Below, one piece after another: positions 44,082 through 51,954 of a stretch of 64,000 nucleotides of DNA; the stretch's first letter is position 1, and each line of letters begins with the position of its first letter. The notes beneath the pieces are model-generated. The model saw nothing but the letters and a program-made list of their open reading frames with translations. It ran no database searches and was not told the origin of the DNA. The position numbers were made by a program, and so were the translations under genes. Location: contig NZ_JAAOTJ010000007.1 in the NCBI RefSeq assembly GCF_011297335.1, positions 1 through 64,000 on the forward strand, given 5' to 3'. Source of the stretch: Catellatospora methionotrophica. Lineage in GTDB: Bacteria; Actinomycetota; Actinomycetes; Mycobacteriales; Micromonosporaceae.

Positions 44082-44235
44082 CCCGGCCGGACCGCTGACC
44101 CGCCACACGCGGTCGCGGAGCCCGTTCGCGCCGCAGGGCTGAGCGTCCGCCGGACGCTGCACGGCCGCGCGCAGAGTGACGCTGTGCTGACAGCACGGGC
44201 CCATCCGGTGACGCGCCGCTGATAACGTCGCGTCC

Positions 44236-45069
44236 ATGCGAGTGAGTGCGCTGCACAGCTACCCCGTGAAGGGCTGCCGCCGGATCGACCACGAGCGGGC
44301 GGCCGTCGAGCCCTGGGGCCTGGCCGGCGACCGCCGCTGGATGATCATCGACGCGGACGGCGCGCAGGTGACGCAGCGCGACGTCGCCCGGCTGGCGCTG
44401 CTGCGCGCGGTGCCGGTCGACGCCGGGCTGGAGCTGTCCTTCCCCGGCTCGGCGCCGCTGCTGGTCGCCCAGCCGTTCCCCGACCCGGCGGTGACCTCCA
44501 CGCTCTGGGGACGCGTCACGATGGCCGCCACCGCGGCCGGTCCCGAGGCCGACGCGCTGCTCAGCAAGGAGCTGGACCGGGACGTGCGGCTGGTCTGGAT
44601 GGACGACCCGGCGAGCCGCCGCCCGGTCGACCCGGACTACGCGCTGCCAGCCGACCGGGTTGGCTTCGCCGACGGCTTCCCGCTGCTGCTGGCCAGCACC
44701 AGCTCGCTGGACCGGCTCAACGACTGGATCGCCGAGTCCGGCTCCCTGGAGGGCCCGCTGCCGATGGCCCGGTTCCGGCCCAACGTCGTGGTCGACGGCG
44801 CGGCGGCGTTCGCCGAGGACGACTGGCTCGGCCACCGCCTGCGTATCGGCGGCCTGCTGTTCCGAGCCGCCAAGGCCTGCGGCCGGTGCGTGGTCACCAC
44901 CACCGACCAGGAGACCGCCGAGCGCGGCCGCGAACCGCTGCGCACCCTGGCCCGCCACCGCAACGTCGGCCAGCAACTGCTGTTCGGCGTCAACCTGATC
45001 CCCGACACGGTCGGCGAGCTCGCCGTCGGCGACCCGGTCGAGGTGCTGGACCGGTTCACGCTCGGCTGA
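44236..45069 (+). CDS. MOSC-domain protein with MOSC_N domain
   Basis: This 277-residue protein begins with a MOSC N-terminal beta barrel (SALHSYPVKGCRRIDHERAAVEPWGLAGDRRWMIID) and continues into the MOSC domain (MARFRPNVVVDGAAAFAEDDW, RAAKACGRCVVTTTD with the conserved Cys). It resembles the mARC/YcbX group, which transfers or uses molybdenum cofactor for N-reduction. The ATG lies 7 nt after TAACGT. The last ~45 nt of the gene, including the stop, are tandemly duplicated downstream. Confidence 0.9.
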   Translation: MRVSALHSYPVKGCRRIDHERAAVEPWGLAGDRRWMIIDADGAQVTQRDVARLALLRAVPVDAGLELSFPGSAPLLVAQPFPDPAVTSTLWGRVTMAATAAGPEADALLSKELDRDVRLVWMDDPASRRPVDPDYALPADRVGFADGFPLLLASTSSLDRLNDWIAESGSLEGPLPMARFRPNVVVDGAAAFAEDDWLGHRLRIGGLLFRAAKACGRCVVTTTDQETAERGREPLRTLARHRNVGQQLLFGVNLIPDTVGELAVGDPVEVLDRFTLG

Positions 45070-45163
45070 GCGGTGAGGTCGCGGTCGGCGACCCCGGTGG
45101 AGGTGCTGGACCGGTTCACGCTCGGCTGAGCCGGTGAGATCGCGGTCGGCGACCCGGTGGAGA
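45025..45163. repeat. Tandem ~60-bp duplication of the MOSC gene 3' end
   Basis: The segment starting GTCGGCGACCCGGT with ...CTCGGCTGAGC is present at 45025, again at 45084 and partly at 45145. Each complete unit ends with the same TGA. This is a recent tandem duplication of the terminal codons. Confidence 0.85.
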
Positions 45164-45169
45164 GGTGCC

Positions 45170-45685
45170 TCAGCCTAGGTCGAGCCACATCCGGACCTCG
45201 TCGCGGTCATCGCCGGGGGCCACCCGCAGCGCCCCCGGCAGCCGCCCGACCTCCCGGTATCCGAGCGGCGTGTAGAACCGCTCCAGGCCCTCGCCGCCGC
45301 GCACGGTGATGTGCAGCCCTTCCAGGCCCATCTCCCGCCCGATGCGCTCACCCTCGCGCATCAGCGCCGCGCCCTCGCCGCGCCCCTGCCGCCGGGGGTG
45401 CACCATGACCCGGCCCAGGGTGCGCCAGTGCGCCGACAGGTGGAAGCGCTGGCTGCGCAGGATCAGCATGGCCACGACCGCGCCGTCCTCGTCGTACCCG
45501 ACCAGCAGCCGGTCGATCCCGGCCGCGATCCCCGCGAACGTGTCCTCGGCCACCGGCTCGATGTCCGCCCTGGTCACCTGCCCGACGAAGCCGACCGACC
45601 CGCCCGCGTTCGACACGTCGGCCCACATCGCGACGATCTGCTCACACAGCTCGCCGGTCAGCTCCGGATCCACCTCAAACCGCAT
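45170..45685 (-). CDS. GNAT-family N-acetyltransferase
   Basis: This 171-residue acetyltransferase-fold protein has GNAT motif A (RVMVHPRRQGRGEGAALMREGE, acetyl-CoA loop QGRGEG) and motif B (GLHITVRGGEGLERFYTPLGYREVGRL). The substrate is unknown. Its ATG at 45685 follows a short AT-containing leader. It converges with the MOSC gene across the tandem duplication. Confidence 0.88.
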   Translation of the reverse strand: MRFEVDPELTGELCEQIVAMWADVSNAGGSVGFVGQVTRADIEPVAEDTFAGIAAGIDRLLVGYDEDGAVVAMLILRSQRFHLSAHWRTLGRVMVHPRRQGRGEGAALMREGERIGREMGLEGLHITVRGGEGLERFYTPLGYREVGRLPGALRVAPGDDRDEVRMWLDLG

Positions 45686-45717
45686 GATCCAATCCTACGA
45701 ACCCGCGCCCGGTACGA

Positions 45718-45765
45718 AAGAAGGGCACCTTCCCATCGCTACGCGTGGGGGAAGGTGCCCTTCTT
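45718..45765 (-). repeat. Family C repeat copy 2, likely terminator of the carboxypeptidase gene
   Basis: A perfect 17-bp inverted repeat (45718-45734 with 45749-45765) encloses a 14-nt loop containing CGCTACGCG. It lies 9 nt past the stop of the M14 gene and shares sequence with the element in hutI. Confidence 0.85.
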
Positions 45766-45773
45766 CACTCAGG

Positions 45774-48700
45774 TCAGTACCCGAGCAGGTGTTTCAGTGA
45801 GCGCTTCACGAGGTCGTCGCGCTGCGCGGGGGTCAGGCCCTCGGCGCCGAAGCCGGTGAAGACCGTGTCCCGGGTGACCACGATCGAACCCTCCTCGAAC
45901 GCCTGCTGGCTGCGGGCCCAGGTGTTGCTGCCGGCCCCTGAGCCGTCCGGCGGGGCGGCGACGGTGAACCCGCCCAAGCCGTCCTCGAACGAGGTCGTGG
46001 CGACCGGCGCGCCGTCGGCGCTGACCGCCACGTCGTCGAGGAAGACGCCGAGCCCCTGGCCGCCCCAGTCGGAGGCGTAGGAGATCGACAGCTCGACCTG
46101 CTGGCCCGCGTACGGGGTCAGGTCGTAGGCCAGCTCCGTCCAGCCCCCGGAGGGGCCGGTCAGCGCGTGCCACGCGCCCGTCGTACCCGTCGGCGAGCAG
46201 TCCGCGCCCTGGTAGTGCGCGATGAACGGGTGCAGGTCGGACCAGCCGCTCGCGCAGCTGTCACCGGTCACCTGGGTGCTGTGCCCGGTGGTGTCCGGCA
46301 GCGTGGTCCAGCTGTCCGAGCCGACGACGTGGGCCTCCACGAACATGAAGTCCCAGTTCGGCTCGGTGTCGTACGACGACCAGAACCGCAGCTCGCCCGA
46401 CGTCTTCCCGGTCAGGTCCACGGTGCGGGTGAGCCGCTTGTAGGAGGTGTCCGCCCGGTCGCTGTAGACGTACCAGTCACCGGTGCGCGGGTCGAACGGC
46501 GCCGCTCCCGGGCGCAGCCAGTCCGCCGGGGCGGAGCTGGCGAACTGCGGGAACTGTGCCGGGGGCAGGAAGCTCGACGTGGTCAGGAACGACGCGCTGT
46601 GCGTCTGGTTGCCCGCCGAGCCGGCCGCGTTGAGCGTGCCCGAGAAGCCGCTGAACGCGCCCGCGCCGCCGCCGACCCCGTACGGCGCGCCGTCCGGGTC
46701 GGTGCCGCCGTCGCTGACGTAGTTGTACGCGCCGAGGTAGTACTGCATGAAGTCGTTCAGCAGCGGCAGGCACGGGTACTCCCGCACGGTGCACTCCGGC
46801 TGCGCCGGAGCGTCCGGGTGGTAGAAGTACGACCCGTCCGCCGACTGCGCGAACAGCGCGTTCTGGCCCGTGAGCAGCAGCTTGCCGCCCTCGTTCAGGT
46901 AGTCGCGCACCGACAGCTCGATGTCGAGCGCGGCCTTCGCGGCGGTGCCGCCGGGCTGTCCCGTCGACCGCAGGATGACGTCGTCGCCGGTCTCCCAGAC
47001 GATCGCCTTGTAGTGCGACAGCACGCCCAGGTGGTGCGGCGCCTTGCGGCCCTGCGCGTCGAAGTCGTACACGTCGCTGGAGTAGCCCGCCGCGCTCAGC
47101 GACGCGGCGTAGTCCGCGGCGTACTTGGCCGTGGTGACGCCCTGCGCCGGGCTGACGCCGGTGACGTCCTCCGCGGCCAGGATCAGCACCTTGCCGCCGA
47201 TGTCGGCGTTCACCCGGTAGGTGAAGTGGTCGCTGGTCACCGCGCCGGTGCGGCCCGGCGTCACAGAGAATCCGCTGAACCACACCTCGACCTGGTCACC
47301 GGGCTTCTGTCCGGTCACCGTGCCGCGGAACTCGGCGTAGAAGTCGTCGTTCTCGTCGCCGTAGCGCTCGCCGCCCTTCCACTCCTTGACGGAGCCGGAC
47401 TTCGTCGCGCCACCGTTGATCTTCCAGTTCACCTTGACGTTCTTCAGCGAGCGGCGGATCGTCGCGGCGACGGCCTGGCTGCGGCCGTACGACACGTCGA
47501 AGGCGTCGGTCACGAAGTGCGGGGTGACGTGGCCCAGCGCGGACACCGGGTCGTCCGGCCGCGCCGCCGACTTGGCCAGCGACAGGGCGAACGGGATGTT
47601 CTTGACGAACTCCGCCTGGATCAGGTCCTCGTCGTCCGGGAAGTTGAAGCCGCTGGCGCAGTCCTCGGCCAGCCACTCGTCGTCCGGAATGGAGTTCGAC
47701 ACCGTCTCGCAGGTCGTCATCTCGGGAGTGAAGCCGAGCGTGCCGTACCTGGCCTGCATGTGCGAGTCGACGTCGCCGTTGGTCGTGTACAGCTCCGCTG
47801 AGATGTCCGGGTCGTAACCGGGCACCGCCGGGTTCGCGTCGTCACCGGCCAGCGCCTGGTAGATGGTGTCGTCCGGCGTCGGCGTGCTCACCTGCCAGCC
47901 CGTGCCGTAGAGCAGCAGCTCGGCGGCCGAGTGGTAGTTGATGTAGAAGTCGGGGCGGACCCGCTTGAAGAACGAGTCGAGCGCCTTGCTCTCCGGCTCC
48001 GAGTTCGGCCCGCTGCCCCGGTAGGTCTCGTTGGACGGGTCCGGCGAGGACCCCTCGTTGTCGTAGCCCCACTTGAACGCGTAGTTGCGGTTCGGGTCGA
48101 CGCCGTCGCCGGCCGTGATCTGCCCGTCACCGTTGTTGTCGCGCAGGTTCTTGCGCCACAACCGGTTGCCCTCGGTGAACGTGAAGTCGTAGCCGTCCGG
48201 GTTCACCACCGGGAAGAAGTACAGCTCACGCGTCTTGATGAGGTTGGTCAGCTCGGCATTGCTGCCGTATCCGTCGAGGTAGTGGTGCAGCAGGCGGCGC
48301 ACCATCTCCGGAGTGATCCACTCGCGGGCGTGCTGGGCGGCGCCGTAGACCACCGACGGCTTGGTCCCGTCGGGCAGCCAGCGCGCGCCCAGGGACAGCT
48401 TGATGCCCCTGATCGGCTTGCCCTGCACGGTGTGCCCGATGGTGAGCAGCTTGGTGATCGACGGGTTGTCCTTCGCGATCTTCTCCAGCTCCTCGCGGAT
48501 ACCGCCCGGCTCGCTGTACGACCGGTACACGGTGTTGCCCGCCAGGGCCTGCTTGCGCAGCGCGTCGGACGCCTTCTGGCCCCGGATCATCTTCACCGAC
48601 AGCGGCACACCGCGCCCGGCCAGCCGGGACGCCTCCACCTCGGAGAGCACGACCTCGACCTTCACCTTGCCGCCCGCGAGCGGCGCGGTCCGCAGCTCCT

Positions 48701-48881
48701 CGCTGTCGATGCCGGTCTTGCGCAGCGCGTCGAGCTGCTTCTGATCCAGTTCTCCCACGTACACGTCGAGCGGGTTCCTGGCCCGATCGCTGTCGCCGAC
48801 CGGTTTAGCGCTGGCCGGTACGACCAGCGCGATGGCGCCGATCATGCCGAGGCACACCGCCACGACTCGTAGTTTCCTCAC
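45774..48881 (-). CDS. Large secreted M14 zinc carboxypeptidase
   Basis: This exported carboxypeptidase T-like protein has 1035 residues. It has a signal peptide (1-25), a pro-region (about 35-115) and an M14 domain (about 115-430). The zinc and catalytic residues are visible in AAQHAREWITPEM (His, Glu), FFPVVNPDGYDF, DPNRNYAFKWG, YINYHSAAELLLYG (third zinc His) and GFTPEMTTCE (catalytic Glu). Long C-terminal extensions follow: a beta domain with a flavodoxin-like KVLILAAED region, and a MAM/lectin-like segment (WTELAYDLTPYAGQQVELSISYASD). It probably degrades extracellular peptides. The promoter is at 48916-48945. Confidence 0.93.
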   Translation of the reverse strand: MRKLRVVAVCLGMIGAIALVVPASAKPVGDSDRARNPLDVYVGELDQKQLDALRKTGIDSEELRTAPLAGGKVKVEVVLSEVEASRLAGRGVPLSVKMIRGQKASDALRKQALAGNTVYRSYSEPGGIREELEKIAKDNPSITKLLTIGHTVQGKPIRGIKLSLGARWLPDGTKPSVVYGAAQHAREWITPEMVRRLLHHYLDGYGSNAELTNLIKTRELYFFPVVNPDGYDFTFTEGNRLWRKNLRDNNGDGQITAGDGVDPNRNYAFKWGYDNEGSSPDPSNETYRGSGPNSEPESKALDSFFKRVRPDFYINYHSAAELLLYGTGWQVSTPTPDDTIYQALAGDDANPAVPGYDPDISAELYTTNGDVDSHMQARYGTLGFTPEMTTCETVSNSIPDDEWLAEDCASGFNFPDDEDLIQAEFVKNIPFALSLAKSAARPDDPVSALGHVTPHFVTDAFDVSYGRSQAVAATIRRSLKNVKVNWKINGGATKSGSVKEWKGGERYGDENDDFYAEFRGTVTGQKPGDQVEVWFSGFSVTPGRTGAVTSDHFTYRVNADIGGKVLILAAEDVTGVSPAQGVTTAKYAADYAASLSAAGYSSDVYDFDAQGRKAPHHLGVLSHYKAIVWETGDDVILRSTGQPGGTAAKAALDIELSVRDYLNEGGKLLLTGQNALFAQSADGSYFYHPDAPAQPECTVREYPCLPLLNDFMQYYLGAYNYVSDGGTDPDGAPYGVGGGAGAFSGFSGTLNAAGSAGNQTHSASFLTTSSFLPPAQFPQFASSAPADWLRPGAAPFDPRTGDWYVYSDRADTSYKRLTRTVDLTGKTSGELRFWSSYDTEPNWDFMFVEAHVVGSDSWTTLPDTTGHSTQVTGDSCASGWSDLHPFIAHYQGADCSPTGTTGAWHALTGPSGGWTELAYDLTPYAGQQVELSISYASDWGGQGLGVFLDDVAVSADGAPVATTSFEDGLGGFTVAAPPDGSGAGSNTWARSQQAFEEGSIVVTRDTVFTGFGAEGLTPAQRDDLVKRSLKHLLGY

Positions 48882-48915
48882 TGCCCCTCCAGGGTGTCGA
48901 AGGACTCGCGCACCG

Positions 48916-48945
48916 AGCCTTTCGGAACACCGTTAAATATGTCAA
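48916..48945 (-). promoter_or_regulatory. Carboxypeptidase promoter
   Basis: On the minus strand, a perfect -35 TTGACA (48945-48940), an 18-nt spacer and AAGGCT (48921-48916) precede the gene. A 6-bp inverted repeat ACACCG/CGGTGT (48927-48932 and 48952-48957) brackets the -35 region and may be an operator. Confidence 0.5.
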
Positions 48946-49046
48946 TAGACACGGTGTCTTCTGCGCAGACGCGCGCGGGAATGTCGCCGGTGCGGAGCAG
49001 ACTGGCGGCAGGGCGCGCGTACAGGCTGAAACGGGGGAGCGTGCGA

Positions 49047-49400
49047 ATGGTCACGGTCGAGCAGGTGCGGCAGGTGGCGGTGGCGCTGCCGAGGGCGTAC
49101 GAGGTGCTGGTCCGTGACCGGATCAAGTTCCGGGTCGGCAGCATCGTGTTCGCCGCGTTATCCGCCGACGAGACCGAGCTGGGCTTCGGTTATCCGAAGG
49201 AGGCCCGCGACGCGCTGGTGGCCGCCGAGCCGGACAAGTTCTTCCTGCCGCGTACGTCCGACCTGCGCTTCCACTGGGTGCAGGCCCGCCTGGCGGCGCT
49301 GGACGCCGAGGAGATGCGCGAACTGGTCATCGACGCCTGGCGCATGTGCGTCCCGAAACGCGTCGCCGCCGAGCACCTGCGGGTGCTCGGGCTGAGCTGA
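49047..49400 (+). CDS. MmcQ/YjbR family DNA-binding-like protein
   Basis: This 117-residue protein of the MmcQ/YjbR fold shows VEQVRQVAVALPRAYEV at the start, FRVGSIVFAALSADE in the middle, KFFLPRTSDLRFHWVQARLAALD and the C-terminal LVIDAWRMCVPKRVAAEH. The role of the family is uncertain. The ATG at 49047 has GGGGGAG 7 nt upstream; an open extension to 48894 crosses the carboxypeptidase promoter and is rejected. It ends 8 nt before a tRNA gene on the opposite strand. Confidence 0.88.
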   Translation: MVTVEQVRQVAVALPRAYEVLVRDRIKFRVGSIVFAALSADETELGFGYPKEARDALVAAEPDKFFLPRTSDLRFHWVQARLAALDAEEMRELVIDAWRMCVPKRVAAEHLRVLGLS

Positions 49401-49408
49401 CGGATGAG

Positions 49409-49481
49409 TAGGGCCGGCGGGATTCGAACCCGCACTGGCGCGGACCTAAACCGCGTGCCTCTGCCGTTGGGCTACGGCCCC
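49409..49481 (-). tRNA. tRNA with UAG anticodon (probably tRNA-Leu, short variable loop)
   Basis: A 73-nt cloverleaf on the minus strand. The acceptor GGGGCCG pairs with CGGCCCT (one G-U at position 1-72), the anticodon stem is CGCGG/CCGCG, and the loop TTTAGGT gives anticodon TAG (49446-49448). The T-arm is GCGGGTTCGAATCCCGC and the discriminator A. UAG reads Leu CUA. Class II tRNA-Leu normally has a long variable arm, but only 5 nt (CCAGT) are present here. Identity as Leu is therefore provisional. Confidence 0.8.
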
Positions 49482-49550
49482 AGGGGGCATCAACTGCCCG
49501 CCGTATTCTCGCTCATCCTCGCCGACGATCGTGATGCAGGCTAGGCGATT

Positions 49551-50027
49551 TCAGTCGATCTTGAGATCCCGGCGGAGTTTGGCTACGTGGCCGGTGGCCT
49601 TGACGTTGTAGAAGGCGTGCTCGATGAGGCCCTTCTCGTCGATGACGAAGGTGGACCGGATGACGCCCTGCACGACCTTGCCGTAGTTCTTCTTCTCGCC
49701 GAACGCGCCGTAGCTGGTCAGCACGGACTTGTCGGGGTCGCTGACGAGCGGGAACGTGATCGCGTCGCGCTCGACGAACTTCGCCAGCTTCGCGGGGGCG
49801 TCGGGGGAGATGCCGACCACGGCGTATCCCTTGGCGGTCAGCGAGGCGAGCGAGTCGCGGAAGTCGCAGGCCTGGGTGGTGCAGCCGGGGGTCATCGCGG
49901 CCGGGTAGGCGTACAGGACGACCTTCTTGCCGCGCAGGTCGGACAGGCTGAGCGTGCCGCCGTCGGCGGTCGGCAGGCTGAAGTCGGGGGCGGCGTCGCC
50001 GGGCGCGAGTCGTACGTTCTCCGTCAC
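49551..50027 (-). CDS. bcp: Thiol peroxidase Bcp/PrxQ
   Basis: This thioredoxin-dependent peroxiredoxin reduces peroxides. The 158-residue protein shows APDFSLPTADGGTLSLSDLRGKKVVLYAYP and TPGCTTQACDFRD with the peroxidatic and resolving cysteines five residues apart, then RSTFVIDEKG. The GTG at 50027 is chosen because it lies 7 nt after TAGGGT on the minus strand; the GTG three codons earlier overlaps that box. It is divergent from the metal transporter operon, with the Nur-like box in between. Confidence 0.94.
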   Translation of the reverse strand: MTENVRLAPGDAAPDFSLPTADGGTLSLSDLRGKKVVLYAYPAAMTPGCTTQACDFRDSLASLTAKGYAVVGISPDAPAKLAKFVERDAITFPLVSDPDKSVLTSYGAFGEKKNYGKVVQGVIRSTFVIDEKGLIEHAFYNVKATGHVAKLRRDLKID

Positions 50028-50087
50028 ACCGGCCACCCTATCCGTGCCGCCGGACGCCGCTGGTGAGGGCGTGACCGACGCAGCTTA

Positions 50088-50125
50088 TTGCAAGTCTTTT
50101 GCAACAACCCTAGGCTGGCTGAGTG
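50088..50125 (+). promoter_or_regulatory. Nickel transporter promoter with Nur-box match
   Basis: TTGCAA-N5-TTGCAA (50088-50104) fits the tTGCaa-N5-ttGCAA box reported for the Streptomyces nickel repressor Nur. The first TTGCAA is also the -35; a 17-nt spacer leads to -10 TAGGCT (50111-50116), then 6 nt to the GTG at 50123. Binding would block RNA polymerase directly. Confidence 0.75.
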
Positions 50126-51181
50126 AATATCGCGATGCACATCTCCAACGGCATCATCGGCGGGCCCGTCTCGCTCGCCTACGGTGTGGTGGCCGTCGGG
50201 CTGCTCGTCCTGTGCCTCGGCCGGGCGCGCCAGGACCTCAACGACCGGCTCGCGCCCATGGCCGGACTGGTCGCCGCGTTCATCTTCGCGGTGCAGATGC
50301 TCAACTTCCCCGTGCTGCCGGGCGTCAGCGGGCACCTGCTCGGCGGCGCGCTGGCCGCCGCGCTGGTCGGGCCCTGGGTCGGCGCGCTGTGCGTGTCCGT
50401 GGTCCTGATCGTGCAGGCGCTGGTCTTCGCCGACGGCGGCATCAGCGCGCTGGGCCTCAACATCTCCAACATGGCGCTGCTCGGCACCGCCGTCGGCTAC
50501 CTGGTGCTGGTCGGCCTGCTCAAGCTGCTGCCGCGGACCGCCGCGGGCGTCGGCTTCGCCGTCTTCCTCGCCTCGATCGCGTCGGTGGTGCTGGCGTCGC
50601 AGGGCTTCGTGCTGCAGTTCGTGCTCGGCGGCGAGGTGCCGCTGACCATCGGCTACGGGCAGATCTCGGCGACCATGGCCGGGGTGCACGCGCTGATCGG
50701 CATCGGTGAGGGCCTGATCGCGGCCGTCACCGTCACCACCGTGGCGAAGGTCCGACCCGATCTGGTGTACGCGCTGCGGGGAGCCCGCCTGGACCGGCCC
50801 GCCACGGGCGGCGTACCCACGAAGGTCTTCGTGCTCGGCGGGCTGGCCGTCGCCGCGGTGCTCGCCGGTGGTGCGAGCTACCTCGCGTCCGGTTCGCCGG
50901 ACGGTCTGGACGCGACGACGCTGGAGGGCTGCACGGTCGACGCCGACGGGGCGATCACCGGCGGCAGCTGCATCGCGCAGCGCGCGGCCGACCACGAACT
51001 CGGCGGCTCGTTCCTGGCCGACTACGGCATCAAGGGCATCGACAACGCCACCGGCCTGGCCGGGCTCATCGGCGTCGCGCTGACCTTCGCGATCGGGCTG
51101 GCGATCTTCTGGACGGTGCGCCGCCGCCGCGCCGCCGCCGCGCCCGAGCAGGTCCCGGTCGCCGTCTCCGCGGAGAAGTAG
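50123..51181 (+). CDS. nikMN: ECF-type metal transporter, fused substrate-binding components (NikMN/CbiMN-like)
   Basis: This 352-residue membrane protein is the substrate-specific subunit of a nickel/cobalt energy-coupling-factor transporter. The N-terminal CbiM/NikM part (about 1-225) carries MHISNGIIGGPVSLAYG, where an N-terminal Met-His is the metal site, and conserved HxxIGIGEGLIAAVTV. The C-terminal part (about 228-340) has two helices around an outside loop, like NikN/CbiN. The GTG at 50123 fits a leaderless start, but the internal ATG at 50135 would put His at position 2 as metal binding requires. The Nur-like box favours nickel over cobalt. Confidence 0.9.
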   Translation: MNIAMHISNGIIGGPVSLAYGVVAVGLLVLCLGRARQDLNDRLAPMAGLVAAFIFAVQMLNFPVLPGVSGHLLGGALAAALVGPWVGALCVSVVLIVQALVFADGGISALGLNISNMALLGTAVGYLVLVGLLKLLPRTAAGVGFAVFLASIASVVLASQGFVLQFVLGGEVPLTIGYGQISATMAGVHALIGIGEGLIAAVTVTTVAKVRPDLVYALRGARLDRPATGGVPTKVFVLGGLAVAAVLAGGASYLASGSPDGLDATTLEGCTVDADGAITGGSCIAQRAADHELGGSFLADYGIKGIDNATGLAGLIGVALTFAIGLAIFWTVRRRRAAAAPEQVPVAVSAEK

Positions 51182-51183
51182 CC

Positions 51184-51954
51184 GTGGGCGCCGGGCACAC
51201 CCATCCGATGTACGTGCACGGGCACTCGCCCGTGCACCACCTCGCCCCCGAGGTCAAGATCGCCGCATCGGTGCTGTTCACGATCGTGGTGGTGGCGACG
51301 CCGCGCGAGCTGCTGCCCGCCTTCGGGGCGTACGCCGTGATCATCGCGGTGCTCGCGGTGCTGGCCCGGATCCCGGTCGGGTGGCTGGCCCGGCGCAGCC
51401 TGATCGAGCTGCCGTTCGTGGCGACCGCCGTGCTGCTGCCGTTCTTCGCGGCCGGTCCCCGCACCGACGTGCTCGGGCTCTCGGTGGCCGTCGAAGGTCT
51501 CTGGGCCGGGTGGAACATCCTGGTCAAGGGCACGCTCGGTGTGCTCATCGCGCTGCTGCTGTCCGGCACCACCCCGGCCCGCGACGTGCTGGTCGGCCTG
51601 GACCGGCTGCGCTGCCCGCAGGCGATCACCCAGATCGCCCTGTTCATGCTCCGCTACCTCGACGTGCTCGCCGACGAGGCCCGGCGGATGCGCATCGCCC
51701 GGCTGTCCCGGCTGGACGACCCGCGCTTCCTGTGGCAGGTGCGCGGCTTCGCGTCCGGGCTCGGCACCCTGTTCCTGCGCGCCTTCGAGCGCGGCGAGCG
51801 CGTCTTCCTGGCCATGCGCTCGCGCGGCTACACCGGGCGGCTGCCCGCGGCCCTGCACGAGGGCACCGTGGCCACCGCCGGGCAGTGGGCGGTCGGGGCC
51901 GCGGTGCCCGCGCTCGCCGTCGTGGTCCTGCTGACGGATAGGTTGCTGGTATGA
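51184..51954 (+). CDS. nikQ: ECF transporter transmembrane subunit (NikQ/CbiQ, EcfT)
   Basis: This 256-residue membrane protein couples ATP hydrolysis to metal uptake. Its N terminus is His-rich (GHTHPMYVHGHSPVHH), consistent with metal handling. There are about five membrane helices. The cytosolic coupling helices carry DEARRMRIARLSR and ERVFLAMRSRGYTGRLP, matching the two EcfT Ala-Arg-Gly-like motifs that bind the ATPase. The GTG begins 2 nt after the nikMN stop, and its end overlaps the ATPase gene by 4 nt. Confidence 0.92.
   Translation: MGAGHTHPMYVHGHSPVHHLAPEVKIAASVLFTIVVVATPRELLPAFGAYAVIIAVLAVLARIPVGWLARRSLIELPFVATAVLLPFFAAGPRTDVLGLSVAVEGLWAGWNILVKGTLGVLIALLLSGTTPARDVLVGLDRLRCPQAITQIALFMLRYLDVLADEARRMRIARLSRLDDPRFLWQVRGFASGLGTLFLRAFERGERVFLAMRSRGYTGRLPAALHEGTVATAGQWAVGAAVPALAVVVLLTDRLLV

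Noticed and set aside
50037-50122. Cobalamin riboswitch before the metal transporter
   Set aside because: The gap is too short, and the promoter and start are leaderless. No conserved B12-box-like sequence was seen.
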